From Hyphomonadaceae bacterium (lineage in GTDB: Bacteria > Pseudomonadota > Alphaproteobacteria > Caulobacterales > Aquidulcibacteraceae), in contig JAHBYF010000008.1 in the NCBI GenBank assembly GCA_019636095.1, positions 105,886 to 169,885 on the forward strand: 64,000 nucleotides of DNA. The letters are read 5' to 3'. Positions 17,353-26,339 of this stretch are shown here, one piece after another; the first letter of the stretch is position 1, and each line of letters begins with the position of its first letter. The translations under genes were made by a program, and so were the position numbers. The notes below the pieces were generated by a model that was given only the letters and a program-made list of their open reading frames with translations, had not been told where the DNA came from and ran no database searches.

Positions 17353-17740
17353 GCTCTCATTCAAGAAACAGAGAAAAAACGCGGGTCGAAGGGCAGGGCG
17401 ATACGCTCGACCGATCGCGTACCCATCCCTGCACCCATTCGAAGGTGCTCGTAGTTGGTAGTCAGCGGTGTTCGACGTTGGTCAGTCGCAAGGTTCGAGG
17501 CGGTGAAACGGCTCGCGGCAAGCGATGTGCAGCTTGGGTACGACGGCTCGATTGCGCTCAGTCCCCAGCCATTCGAAACGTTGTGACTGCGTGGCGCGAA
17601 TTGACCCAATGCGCACGTTTCCGCACGAACAACTTTCAGCCTTGCGTTAGACAGCGCTTGTCAATGGTCGGCAGCGTTTCAGTTGCGCTAAGGGCTCGCG
17701 CGACGCAACGTCTGACCATGATCGGAAGCGGGGCATAGCG
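17353..17740. other. Gene-free stretch after tRNA-Ser
   Basis: There is no convincing gene in these 388 bp; the open frames lack ribosome sites and family-like sequence. The 3' end of a tRNA-Ser is a classical integration target, but there is no integrase gene and no second copy of the tRNA 3' end within the window. Two imperfect direct repeats of about 25 bp (near 17650 and 17705, roughly 18 of 25 identical) are the only structure seen. The promoter of the TPR/oxygenase gene should lie at the right end. Confidence 0.4.
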
Positions 17741-19114
17741 TTGTCGTTGCAATCAGAATGGTACCGCGGGACGCCGCGTGCACTGCGTGACCGCCTGGAA
17801 GCCTTGAGCCAAGCAGTTGCCGAGAAGCCCTCCAGTGCTGTCGCCGAGCACAACCTCGCCGCGGCGCTTGGCGACGCAGGTCGCTGGCGCGAGGCGCTTC
17901 AACACATTCGCACTGCTCAGGCCAAGGGTGGGAACGCGCCCGAAACTGCGCTCGTCTTAGCCAGAGCGTTGGTAGAGACCGGTGAGTTAGAAGGAGCCGA
18001 ACGCGCCTACACGAAAGCGTTGGCTCTGCGCCCTTCGTACCACGACGCTCACGTTGAGTTGTCCCAATTGATTTGGATGAAAACGGGGGATTCGCAGCGG
18101 GCGTTACGATCGCTTGATGTAGCGCTAGCTGCGCACCCCGAAGACAATCGCCTGCAACTCGCCAAGATCAAAGTGCTGGAGAATACTGGGCAGGAAGCGA
18201 TCGCCTTAGCGTTGGCGCTCGACCTCTGTGCTGCTCAGCCGAATGACTTAGCCTTTGCGACGGCGGCGGCTCAGTTGGCTTTGGGCGGAGGCGACGCCGA
18301 TCTTGGATTGCGCCTTGCGCGCCGCGCCTTCGCTGTGGCGCCCCATTCCCCGGTCGCGGCGACCACGTACGCCACGAACTGCTTGGCCCTGGGACTTGCC
18401 GACGAGGCTCTTTCGGCGATCGAGAGTGTGCGCGCATCCGAGCCAACCAACCAGTTCGCGATCGCTTTGCAGGCTACGGCGTGGCGCTTGCTCGGTGATC
18501 CGAGATATCGCGCACTTTTCGACTACGAGCGGTTCGTGAAGAGCTACCGGCTTGCAGCACCAAGTGGCTGGCCGAGCCTGGAGGCTTACTTGACCGATCT
18601 TCGGCTGGCGCTCGCCGCCAAACATGCGCTCCGCGCGCACCCCTTCAATCAATCGATCAAGCACGGAACTCAAGCCACGAGCATTCTAGATGCGTCCAGC
18701 CCCGCCCTCCGGGCAGTTCCGGAGGCGCTGCAGGCGCCGATACAAGCGTACTTGGATAGCCTTGGTCCTGATCAGGATCCTCTGTGTGCTCGAAAGACTG
18801 GCGAGTATGCAATTGAAGGCATCTGGTCCATTCGCATGCGGGCCGGCGGATTTCACATCGACCATGTGCATCCGAAAGGTTGGATCTCATCGGCCTGCTA
18901 CGTCTCGGTGCCTGAAACCGGTGTTGGAAAGGAAGGATGGCTCCGCCTAGGGCAGCCAGGGACCGGGTCCAATCCAATTTGTCCAGCCGAGTTCTATGTC
19001 GAACCCGCGCCTGGCCGGCTTGTACTGTTTCCCTCCTATATGTGGCACGGAACGGAAGTATTTTCCGGTGACGGCGAGCGGATGACCTTTGCTTTCGATA
19101 TCGTCCCCGACTGA
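17741..19114 (+). CDS. TPR protein with C-terminal 2-oxoglutarate/Fe(II) oxygenase domain
   Basis: The 457-residue protein has an N-terminal array of TPR-like helical pairs (residues about 20-290, for example AEHNLAAALGDAGRWREALQ and GELEGAERAYTKALALRPSY). The C-terminal domain of about 110 residues belongs to the putative 2OG-Fe(II) oxygenase group. Its iron ligands appear as His372-x-Asp374 in FHIDHVHPKGW and distal His436 in YMWHGTEVF, with Arg in GERMTFAFDIVPD as the likely 2OG-binding residue. Such enzymes hydroxylate protein or small-molecule substrates; the substrate here is unknown. The start is TTG 17741. It ends head-on against the TonB receptor gene, with a hairpin between them. 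Confidence 0.85.
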   Translation: MSLQSEWYRGTPRALRDRLEALSQAVAEKPSSAVAEHNLAAALGDAGRWREALQHIRTAQAKGGNAPETALVLARALVETGELEGAERAYTKALALRPSYHDAHVELSQLIWMKTGDSQRALRSLDVALAAHPEDNRLQLAKIKVLENTGQEAIALALALDLCAAQPNDLAFATAAAQLALGGGDADLGLRLARRAFAVAPHSPVAATTYATNCLALGLADEALSAIESVRASEPTNQFAIALQATAWRLLGDPRYRALFDYERFVKSYRLAAPSGWPSLEAYLTDLRLALAAKHALRAHPFNQSIKHGTQATSILDASSPALRAVPEALQAPIQAYLDSLGPDQDPLCARKTGEYAIEGIWSIRMRAGGFHIDHVHPKGWISSACYVSVPETGVGKEGWLRLGQPGTGSNPICPAEFYVEPAPGRLVLFPSYMWHGTEVFSGDGERMTFAFDIVPD

Positions 19115-19144
19115 CCGACAACGACGAGACCGAGATGCTTCGGA

Positions 19145-19180
19145 CAAAGAAAAGGGCGGGTCCGAAGACCCGCCCTAGTT
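19145..19180 (-). terminator. Rho-independent terminator of the TonB receptor gene
   Basis: GGGCGGGTC and GACCCGCCC pair perfectly over a four-base loop (19154-19175). On the minus strand the stem is followed by TTTTCTTT, so it should end transcripts of the leftward receptor gene. It may also serve the rightward oxygenase gene. Confidence 0.8.
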
Positions 19181-19202
19181 GGGTTCGAAACAAGGATTCC
19201 CT

Positions 19203-22200
19203 TTAGAACCTTACATTGACGCCAACGAAAGCGCGGCGACCGAGTGTGTCGTAGGTCGACGGGTCCGTATTCGCTTGAATGCTCGGCGAGTAAGTCCGCG
19301 GCTGTTGATCCGAAACGTTGTTGACGCCAGCCCGCAACGTTACGTGGTCGTTGAAGTCATAGGAGGCGAGCAGGTCGTAGTAGCTCGTCGCCGCAAGAAC
19401 TTCCGACGGGTTGCTGGCGTTGGTCATTTCGCCGACATAGCGCCAGCGTGCGCCGATGCGGGCTCCGCCGATCTGATAGTTCGTCGACAAGAGCCACTTC
19501 CATTCCGGCGTGGCCGAGCCGAGGCCGGTGCCAATGGTGCCGACTGAGTCGTTGAACGGTTGACCAGGCGACGTTTGGAACGAGCTCTCTTCGATCCAAC
19601 CGACGATGTAGCTTAGATCAAGGCTGCCTGGCACGAATGCCAGTTCGTCCCAGCGCCAATCTAGTTGGAGATCGATGCCGGACGTACGCAGACCAGCCAG
19701 GTTCTGGTTGGTCGATGTTGCGTTGATAATATTGCCTGACAGCGGATCGCGGCTGAACAGGTTGCAGTAAGGGTTGGCGGCGCTGTAGGTCGGGTTCGAG
19801 ACGCCGTCGCCGTTGTAGCAACGGAAGATCATCGTCGAAGCGCTGATCGTGCTGATGACGTCTTCGATTTCGATATTGTAGTAGTCGACCGACATCGAGA
19901 AGTTGCGGAGCAGCACGTTGTCAATATGCGGTGTGAACACTACGCCGGTTGACCACGTGGTCGCGGTTTCCTCCGAGAGATTGGGGTTGCCGCCCGTGAA
20001 GCCCGGGACCTGCCCGTTGGTGTAGGTGTAGCTATTGACCACGCCCGCAGCGACGCCCTGAGCGATGCAAAGCGCCCGCACGTCGTTGTTTGTTGAGGCG
20101 GCCAAGTTCGCTCCCGAACCGTTGGTGCTGCGATAGGCGCTGCGAATGTCGCAGGGATCGCCGCTGAGCAACGAGGTCGTGCCGGTGTTCGGGTTTCCGA
20201 TTGCCGGGAAGTTCAGATTCACTGCCGAGAATAGATCGCTGATCGACGGCGCGCGTACCGCATTCTGGTATCCGCCGCGGACCCGAAGGCCATCGACGAT
20301 CGTCCAGTCAAAATCACCCTTATACGATGAGACGGTGCCGGCCGTGCTGTAGTCGGAAACCCGGCCAGCGAGCGAGACGTTGAATTCTTCGACCAGCGGC
20401 GCACCACGGATAATCGGAACGAGCACTTCGCCGAAGATTTCGTAGACGTCGACCTCGCCGCTGAGCGGTTGTTGGGAGTTGAAGCCCGCGATGTCCCCAC
20501 CCGCGCCCAAGCCAACGAACGAGTTGATATAGGTCGATGGGAACGCTGCGGAGAGCGATGCGTCAGGAATCAGCTGGAACCGCTCGTCGCGATAGCTGGT
20601 GCCGACTGCCACGCGAACGTCGCCGGCCGGCAACGAGAACAAGGCCCCTTCGAGCGTAGCTTCGATTGTACGTTGTTCCGAGGTGTTGAGGTTCTTGCTG
20701 GTACGGCCAATGTAGGCTTGGCACTCTGCGGACAGCGCTGTTTCACCGTACCAGTCAAAGCCGCCCGCGCACAGCGACGCGCCGCCGTCGATCACGCCAG
20801 TCGTCGCGCCGGTGGCCGGATTGATCCCTGCCCACAGCAAGTTCATGACCGCGCCACGCGAAACGTTGCCAGTCTGGGTCGTGGTGCGGTCCATCCGACC
20901 ATACGATCCGTAGATGTCGAACGACCAGTTGTCATCGATTTCGCCGCGGAAGCCCTGAGTGATTTGATAGACGGTGTAGTCTTCTTGGGCGTGGCGCGGA
21001 CCGAGCGCCGAGAAGCGTTTGTCAAGGCGGAACGGCGCAGTCGGGTTGGACCGTGTAGCGAGGACCGCGGCGAGCGAAGCCGGTACGAACGGATTGTTGT
21101 ACGGAACCCGGAAACCAGTCGTCGATCCGGCGGCTGGCGTTGCAGCGAGTTCGTTCGCCGAGGAGTATTGGGTGAACAGCGCTTCGGTGAACGACGTTAT
21201 ATGATCGGTGAGATCGTATTCGACGGTTCCGAAGACGTTGTAGCGCGTCAGCGGCAGCACATTGTAGTTCAAAGCCCCGGTGTTGTAATTGAAGTTCGGG
21301 CTGAAGAACGGCCCCGGTTGCGCGAAACCGTCATAGTCAATTCCACCGGGGCTGACGAAGTTGCGGCGTCCTGTGTAATCGAAGAGCGAATTGTTGTTGT
21401 TGAAGCCGAACGTGTTGCTGTTCACGGTCAGGGCGCTTCCGGTCGCCGTTTGCACAGAGGCGTTTGTCGGCCGGTTGGTGGCGTCAAAGATCGTGCTGCC
21501 GAGGGGGCTCGATGCGGACGCCCCCGAAATCGCGGAAAACTCGCGCGCGCTGTTTTGAATTGGCTCGCGGTTATTGTACGACATCGTCAGGGCCATCCGG
21601 CCCCGGTCATCCGCAAACGGCCCGCCGACGGTAATGCCGATGGTTTGGGTTTGACCATCAGTCTCGGCGGTTTCTCCATACTGTGTTTCCAATTCCCAAC
21701 CGTTGACGTCGCGGCGTGTAATGAAGTTCGCCACGCCGCCGATAGCATCGGAGCCGTAGGCGGCAGAGGCGCCGCCGGTGATGATTTCGACGTTTCCGAT
21801 CAACGAACTCGGGATCAGGTTGACGTCGACTTGACCGCCGGCGTTTGACGGGATTAGGCGTCGGCCGTTGAGCAGAACTAGCGTTCGGTTCGAGCCCAGA
21901 CCGCGAAGCTGGATGTTCGCTTGACCGCCATTGGATGGGTTGTTCGACGTGAGGTTCACGCCGGGCGTAAATTGCGGAAGGTCGTTCATCAGCGTGTCGA
22001 CCGTGGCGGTGCCCGCTATGATGAAGTCATCCTGATCGACAGTGACGATTGGACTGTTGGCGACGTAATCCTGCCGGTGGATGCGCGTTCCGGTAACAAC
22101 GATCGCTTCGTCTTCGTCGGCGTTTTGCGCCATAGCGTTCGGCGTAAGCGCTGCTGCACCCGCGGCCGCTGCAAGCAGCGAAACGCCCTTGGCGAGCGAG

Positions 22201-22232
22201 TTGCGGAAGAGCTCTTTCTTTTTGGTCGACAT
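19203..22232 (-). CDS. TonB-dependent outer-membrane receptor
   Basis: The 1009-residue protein starts MSTKKKELFRN and has a signal peptide ending ALTPNAMAQ. DEAIVVTGTRIHRQ (TonB-box region) leads into a plug domain with TVDTLMNDLPQFTPG, ANIQLRGLGSNRTLVLLNGR RL, and VEIITGGASAAYGSDAIGGV. The remainder is a beta-barrel ending in an aromatic residue (RRAFVGVNVRF), as outer-membrane assembly requires. Its size and the GSNRTLVLLNGRR signature place it among the large Caulobacter/sphingomonad-type receptors for plant-derived or peptide-like ligands; no siderophore-specific neighbour is present. I chose ATG 22232 over the upstream frame to 22409 because the signal peptide starts there. It lies between two 2OG-Fe(II) oxygenase genes. 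Confidence 0.95.
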   Translation of the reverse strand: MSTKKKELFRNSLAKGVSLLAAAAGAAALTPNAMAQNADEDEAIVVTGTRIHRQDYVANSPIVTVDQDDFIIAGTATVDTLMNDLPQFTPGVNLTSNNPSNGGQANIQLRGLGSNRTLVLLNGRRLIPSNAGGQVDVNLIPSSLIGNVEIITGGASAAYGSDAIGGVANFITRRDVNGWELETQYGETAETDGQTQTIGITVGGPFADDRGRMALTMSYNNREPIQNSAREFSAISGASASSPLGSTIFDATNRPTNASVQTATGSALTVNSNTFGFNNNNSLFDYTGRRNFVSPGGIDYDGFAQPGPFFSPNFNYNTGALNYNVLPLTRYNVFGTVEYDLTDHITSFTEALFTQYSSANELAATPAAGSTTGFRVPYNNPFVPASLAAVLATRSNPTAPFRLDKRFSALGPRHAQEDYTVYQITQGFRGEIDDNWSFDIYGSYGRMDRTTTQTGNVSRGAVMNLLWAGINPATGATTGVIDGGASLCAGGFDWYGETALSAECQAYIGRTSKNLNTSEQRTIEATLEGALFSLPAGDVRVAVGTSYRDERFQLIPDASLSAAFPSTYINSFVGLGAGGDIAGFNSQQPLSGEVDVYEIFGEVLVPIIRGAPLVEEFNVSLAGRVSDYSTAGTVSSYKGDFDWTIVDGLRVRGGYQNAVRAPSISDLFSAVNLNFPAIGNPNTGTTSLLSGDPCDIRSAYRSTNGSGANLAASTNNDVRALCIAQGVAAGVVNSYTYTNGQVPGFTGGNPNLSEETATTWSTGVVFTPHIDNVLLRNFSMSVDYYNIEIEDVISTISASTMIFRCYNGDGVSNPTYSAANPYCNLFSRDPLSGNIINATSTNQNLAGLRTSGIDLQLDWRWDELAFVPGSLDLSYIVGWIEESSFQTSPGQPFNDSVGTIGTGLGSATPEWKWLLSTNYQIGGARIGARWRYVGEMTNASNPSEVLAATSYYDLLASYDFNDHVTLRAGVNNVSDQQPRTYSPSIQANTDPSTYDTLGRRAFVGVNVRF

Positions 22233-22499
22233 CAATAACCCCCGAATTGCCTGGTCGTGAGCGCGGCGACGGCGATGGCCGTGCCCGAAACGCGGGAGGC
22301 CAAGCTCCCCCTTGTCGTCACTGAAGGGCCGTATTTCGAACGTGGTCAAACGCGAACGACGCGCGCGCAGAGCTTCGTTTTTTTGTGATGCGATCAAACG
22401 ACAACGCATCTTATTGACTTAGGTTAAGTTCAGAGCAGGCGCTGAAATCTGCAACGAACTGCTCGCCAGTTGACCAAGCGTTTTGTTATGACCGGTGAC
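22233..22499. promoter_or_regulatory. Divergent promoter region with a TGAT-N3-ATCA dyad
   Basis: This 267-bp stretch separates the leftward receptor from the rightward oxygenase. It is more AT-rich at 22375-22440. TGATGCGATCA (22386-22396) is a perfect dyad with a three-base centre and resembles half-sites of Crp/Fnr proteins, although the FNR consensus has a four-base centre. A Crp/Fnr gene lies 0.9 kb away, so regulation by it is possible but unproven. Confidence 0.35.
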
Positions 22500-23237
22500 A
22501 TGAGCGTGGTCTTGCAGGTCAACCGGGATCTTGACTTTGCGGCCTATGGCGTCGCTTACGCGCGCTTCGGCTATGTGCAGATTCATAACTTCCTTGCGCC
22601 CGCTGCCGCCGACGCGCTCGCGCAAATTGTGGGCGCGCTACCGTGGCGCCTGCTCGTTCAGGATGAGGAAGAGAAGAACGTGATGCTCTCGCGTGAGCAG
22701 CTTGCTGCCATGTCACCAGAGCAGCTTAGGAAGCTGGAGAGTGGCGTGCGCGAGCGAGCGGCGCGCGATGTAGGGTACACCTATTGGACGTATCCGCTGA
22801 TAGAAGCGCACCTAAACGGGTGGGACGAAGGGCACCCCATCCATGCGTTCACACAGTTCTTGAATTCAGACGAAGTTTTGGAAGTGGCGCGAAGCGTTAT
22901 TGGCGAACCGAACGTTATCAAAATCGACGGTCACGCCACCAACTTCTCACCCCGTCATTACCTGACCCGTCACATTGACGAGGGACTCTCGGGCGAGCGC
23001 CGCGCGGCTTATACAATCGGCCTGTCTAAGGACTGGCGTCCCGATTGGGGTGGGCTATTGCTTTTTTTCGATTCAAACGACGATGTAGCCAGGGGTCTAT
23101 TGCCCCGCTTCAACACGCTAACGGTGTTTGACGGTCGGGTACCGCACGCGGTTTCGGCTGTGTCGTCGTTCGCTCCCCGAGCACGCGTATCGATCGCGGG
23201 CTGGTTCCGCGATGACGCTCCGCGAAAGGGATCCTAG
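22500..23237 (+). CDS. 2-oxoglutarate/Fe(II)-dependent oxygenase (prolyl-4-hydroxylase-like)
   Basis: The 245-residue protein is a single jelly-roll dioxygenase. The iron ligands are visible as His158-x-Asp160 in LTRHIDEG and His216 in GRVPHAVSAV. An Arg in RVSIAGWF is the probable 2OG ligand. YTIGLSKDWRPDWGGLLLFF is the usual strand pair before the distal histidine. It is distinct from the TPR-fused oxygenase on the other side of the receptor gene. ATG 22500 gives MSVVLQVNRDLDFAAYG, which fits family N-termini; TTG 22470 and ATG 22488 are in frame upstream. The substrate is unknown. It is followed 72 bp later by a Crp/Fnr regulator in the same direction. Confidence 0.85.
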   Translation: MSVVLQVNRDLDFAAYGVAYARFGYVQIHNFLAPAAADALAQIVGALPWRLLVQDEEEKNVMLSREQLAAMSPEQLRKLESGVRERAARDVGYTYWTYPLIEAHLNGWDEGHPIHAFTQFLNSDEVLEVARSVIGEPNVIKIDGHATNFSPRHYLTRHIDEGLSGERRAAYTIGLSKDWRPDWGGLLLFFDSNDDVARGLLPRFNTLTVFDGRVPHAVSAVSSFAPRARVSIAGWFRDDAPRKGS

Positions 23238-23308
23238 CACTTCGGGGCTGCGCAGAGCTCCTGCACAATAACAATTACATAACAAGATTTTGTGACGACA
23301 AAGCAACG

Positions 23309-24088
23309 ATGGTCCTTGACGCTGATGGCGGGGGCGAGACCATGGCTTGCGTAGATACGACTCTGGCTGTCGAATTGAGCACGGCGATAGAACTTCGCCG
23401 GGCGACTGTACCGTCGCCGCCATTCAAAGGGCTCATGGAACGTGCGAGCCTGGATGCCGATAGTATTGTGCGATTTCGCGCTAATGACACCATTTGGCGC
23501 CCTGAGGACGTTCCTGATCGTATCTTGGTCATCGCGACTGGTTGGGCCTACCGGTTTCACCGCCTGCAGGAAGGGAGCCGACAGGTACTTCGCTTCCTAA
23601 TACCTGGTGACGTGACGCCGATCACTACGGTCGTTGGTGATGACGAGCCGCTTGGTTTTGGTGTTCGCGCGGTCACAGATCTGACAGCGTATAGTCTCGA
23701 GGCCTCGCGGTTTCGCAAGCTGATGTTCAGTTCACCAAAGCAGCGGGACGCCTTGCTCCATGAGCTTTGCGAACAAATCCGAGATCTTGAGAATCGTGTG
23801 ACGGATCTGGGTTTGCGGAGTTCGCCATCGCGCGTAGCCCGCTTGTTACTCGACATTGAAGCAAGGCTCAGCGCTCGAGGGCTTTCCGTAGGCCACTCGT
23901 TTCGCTTTCCTGTGCGTCAGGAAGACTTCGCCCGAGCGCTGGGCCTCACGCCGGTCCACGCAAACCGAACGTTGGTGCAAATGCGCAGAAAGGGCTGCAT
24001 TGAGTATCGTCGCGGCGTGATGACCCTGCTCGATATGCCTGCCCTGGAACGCTTAGCGTCGGAAGTCACGGTAACGTTTGCGCGTTAG
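23309..24088 (+). CDS. Crp/Fnr family transcriptional regulator
   Basis: This 259-residue regulator has an N-terminal cyclic-nucleotide-binding-type beta-roll (residues about 40-150: RILVIATGWAYRFHRLQEGS and RQVLRFLIPGDVTPITTVVG). A long dimer helix follows (QRDALLHELCEQIRDLENRV), then a winged helix with SSPSRVARLLLDIEARLSAR and the recognition segment FPVRQEDFARALGLTPVHAN RTL. The Fnr-type N-terminal iron-sulphur cysteines are missing, so oxygen sensing by a cluster is unlikely. The C-terminal ALGLTPVHANRTL resembles FixK/sphingomonad Crp-like proteins. It probably controls the nearby receptor/oxygenase genes, an inference from position. Confidence 0.9.
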   Translation: MVLDADGGGETMACVDTTLAVELSTAIELRRATVPSPPFKGLMERASLDADSIVRFRANDTIWRPEDVPDRILVIATGWAYRFHRLQEGSRQVLRFLIPGDVTPITTVVGDDEPLGFGVRAVTDLTAYSLEASRFRKLMFSSPKQRDALLHELCEQIRDLENRVTDLGLRSSPSRVARLLLDIEARLSARGLSVGHSFRFPVRQEDFARALGLTPVHANRTLVQMRRKGCIEYRRGVMTLLDMPALERLASEVTVTFAR

Positions 24089-24424
24089 TAGTATCTGATT
24101 GCGCAATAGCACCGCGTCGGCAGTACAGCAGGTTTCTGTTCGTCAACCGCTTCCGCCCAGGACGAGACCAACACGCGAAATCCCCGCATGTTCGAGTTCG
24201 GCGAGAGTGAGCCGTTCAAGCGAGTAGGGTGCTCGCGAACGCAGACGGGCGAGGATGTCAGTCGCAAAAAATTGGCGCTACGGATTGCGCTGGCCGCGTT
24301 TGTGCTTTTCGGCAGCTCGGGTCAGTCCAACTGAGGCAAGGTTTGTTCGCCATGGCCCGTGTTTCGGGTTGGCTACGCCACAGTGGGGTCCTACGGTGTT
24401 ACTGATCGCCTGGGGAGATACAAT
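24089..24424. other. Intergenic stretch with one weak 48-codon ORF
   Basis: There is no convincing gene in 336 bp. ATG 24188 opens 48 codons (stop at 24332-24334) whose C-terminal half, KKLALRIALAAFVLFGSSG, could be a small membrane helix, but no ribosome site precedes it. The promoter of the Yip1-like gene must lie at the right side, and GGGGAGAT precedes its ATG. Confidence 0.3.
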
Positions 24425-25603
24425 ATGACCGTCGATCCCGCCAATCTGAGCGCCGCTAGTATCGTTGAGCGCGCAAAGAACATTCTTATTCAGCCCCGTT
24501 CCGAGTGGGACCGCATCGCCACTGAGAAAGCCGACATCGGCAAGATCTATGTCGGTTATGTCTTGCCCTTGGCGGTGATCGCCGCAGTAGCGGGCCTTAT
24601 CGGCATGTCGGTATTCGGCGTGTCGGCGTTCGGGGTGAGCTACCGAGTTCCCATTGTTGCGGGCGCGATTTCGGCTGTCATTCAGGTCGCCGGCTATGTG
24701 ATCGGAGTCTACGTGATCGCGGTGATCGCCAATGCCCTGGCGCCGAGTTTTGGTTCGACACAGGACCAGGGCCAAGCACACAAACTGATGGCCTATTCGT
24801 TTACGGCCGCGCTGCTTTCCGGCGTGTTCGCCATTCTTCCGGCGTTGTCGGTCTTGGGTTTGCTCGGGCTCTATTCGTTTGTACTGCTCTTCATCGGCTT
24901 GCCGCGCCTGATGAAAACGCCCCCAGATAAGCGGGTTGGCTATTTGGTCACGCTGATCGTAGTCGGCCTCATTGTCTTCATCGTCATTGGCGTCGTGCTT
25001 GGCGCGGTGCGCGGTGCAGTGGGCGGATTTGGCGCTCAAGGCGGATTCACGTTCGGCCAATCGACGCCGCCCCGGAGCGCAAGCCGGGGCGAGATCACGT
25101 TGCCAGGCGGTGGATCGGTCGATGTCGGCGCCATGGAGCGCGCGGCCGAAGGATACGCCCAAGGCGGCGGCGGTTCCGTGGACCCGGCCCAGCTTGCCAG
25201 TCATCTGCCGCAATCGCTGCCGGGCGGTTTCAGTCTCACCTCGCAATCCTCCGGCGGCGCCATGGGTGCAGCCAGTGCGGAAGGCGTTTACGAAAACGGC
25301 AATGCACGTCTCACATTGAGTGTCGTGCATATGGGAGCAATGAGCGGGCTGGCGGCTATCGCCGGCGCCGCGAACGTGCAGCAGAACAGACAGGACGCCA
25401 ACGGCTATGCGCGTACGCGCACCGTTGAGGGGCGAGTCATCACGGAAGAGGCGAGCAACAGTGCGGGCACGGCGAGCTATAGTGTCGTCGGCCGCGGCGT
25501 CGCCATCACGGCGGAAGGCTCAGGCGGCGTTTCCATCGACCAAGCACGTGCGGCGGTGGAAGCAATTGGCATAGAGCGCATGGAGCGTGAGTTCGGTCCC
25601 TGA
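24425..25603 (+). CDS. Yip1-domain membrane protein with long C-terminal soluble region
   Basis: The 392-residue protein begins with a YIP1 domain: VERAKNILIQPRSEWDRIAT and then five to six membrane helices up to about residue 195 (for example YVLPLAVIAAVAGLIGMSVF). The second half is soluble, Gly/Ser rich, then a beta-rich domain with GARLTLSV-like strands, ARTRTVEGRVITEEASNSAG and a final helix ARAAVEAIGIERME. Alphaproteobacterial Yip1 proteins of this shape are common but uncharacterised. The ribosome site GGGGAG lies about 9 bases before ATG 24425. Confidence 0.8.
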   Translation: MTVDPANLSAASIVERAKNILIQPRSEWDRIATEKADIGKIYVGYVLPLAVIAAVAGLIGMSVFGVSAFGVSYRVPIVAGAISAVIQVAGYVIGVYVIAVIANALAPSFGSTQDQGQAHKLMAYSFTAALLSGVFAILPALSVLGLLGLYSFVLLFIGLPRLMKTPPDKRVGYLVTLIVVGLIVFIVIGVVLGAVRGAVGGFGAQGGFTFGQSTPPRSASRGEITLPGGGSVDVGAMERAAEGYAQGGGGSVDPAQLASHLPQSLPGGFSLTSQSSGGAMGAASAEGVYENGNARLTLSVVHMGAMSGLAAIAGAANVQQNRQDANGYARTRTVEGRVITEEASNSAGTASYSVVGRGVAITAEGSGGVSIDQARAAVEAIGIERMEREFGP

Positions 25604-25682
25604 TCCTAACCCCGCCGTCGGCATGTTCGCGGGCGAGATTGCTGGTTTGGTCGCAAAATAGCTGCGCTGAGAGGGGGGCGTG

Positions 25683-25702
25683 CTTTGCTCGTTCGAGCAA
25701 AG
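25683..25702. promoter_or_regulatory. 20-bp palindrome overlapping the ribosome site of a decayed gene
   Basis: CTTTGCTCG and CGAGCAAAG face each other across two bases, and the right arm runs into AAAGGAAG, the ribosome site of the NTF2-like pseudogene (ATG 25712). It could be an operator or a translation-blocking hairpin left from the intact gene. Confidence 0.35.
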
Positions 25703-25711
25703 GAAGACTTG

Positions 25712-26013
25712 ATGTGTAGAGCTTGGGTGATTGCGGTTGTCGTTGCATTGGCGACGGCAACGACGGCGTTTGCACAGGAGCGCGCGTAGCGAGGTTGAGC
25801 AGGTCGCGCGCGCTTATATGCAGGCCTATCCGGATGCGAATTGGGATGCGATGGCGCCTTACATGTCAGATGACTATGTGCTTATCGATCGCACCAACCC
25901 AATATCGCTACCACATTGTCACCATAGTATCGGTCGAAGGCGATCATGTCGTCGAACATCGCGACTATACGGACTATGCAGGCGCCGCGCAGGTTCCGAT
26001 CGCGGCGCCATGA
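25712..26013 (+). pseudogene. NTF2/SnoaL-like secreted protein, broken
   Basis: The gene starts normally with a ribosome site (AGGAAG) and a signal peptide, MCRAWVIAVVVALATATTAF-AQ, but stops after 25 codons. The next frame continues with EVEQVARAYMQAYPDANWDA and MSDDYVLIDRTNP, typical of SnoaL-like polyketide-cyclase folds. A third frame then gives YRYHIVTIVSVEGDHVVEHR DYTDYAGAAQVPIAAP, the C-terminal strands of the same fold. The middle, about 40-50 residues in intact homologues, is missing between DRTNP and YRYH. Two frame changes plus a deletion show a true pseudogene, not a single read error. Confidence 0.8.
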
Positions 26014-26339
26014 AACACTTGAGTTCGCGCCGCAGGTCGATGTTTGGTTTGTCGCGGCGCTCGGCCAACTGCTCGCGAGAGTTCAGGCCTGACCCCCAGT
26101 CGACATAAAGCAGGCCGCTTCGGTCGTTGGATTCGGCTCCAGGCGTCAGGTCAAAGATGCTGTCGTGACCCGCAACGATCGCCACGCCGGAATGCAGTGC
26201 TGTCCCATCTCCGGGCCGTGCCGGCACGCGCCCGTTCGCAATAGATTGCTTCCGCCGCCAACCAGTCATCTAAACTCGAAGCTGGACCCGTGCTAGATTG
26301 GGTTGTTTGTGTTAGCGCGAGATCATTTAGGAGCGCGTC
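26014..26339. other. Gene-free stretch between pseudogene and thiolase
   Basis: There is no supported gene in 326 bp. A minus-strand frame from 26269 extends through this region into the pseudogene and contains GVAIVAGHDSIFDLTPGAES, which reads like folded protein, but I cannot assign it and it has no good ribosome site. It may be a remnant. The thiolase promoter is expected near 26290-26330, where TAGGAG precedes the start. Confidence 0.3.

Noticed and set aside
20469..21848. 459-codon open frame opposite the TonB receptor
   Set aside because: It lies wholly inside the receptor gene on the other strand, has shadow-frame composition and no domain-like sequence.
24278..25330. 350-codon minus-strand frame opposite the Yip1-like gene
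   Set aside because: Shadow frame; the opposite strand has a clear membrane domain and ribosome site.
25919..26269. 116-codon minus-strand frame with a protein-like middle
   Set aside because: It overlaps the pseudogene, lacks a good ribosome site and matches no family I know; it may be a remnant but is not supported.
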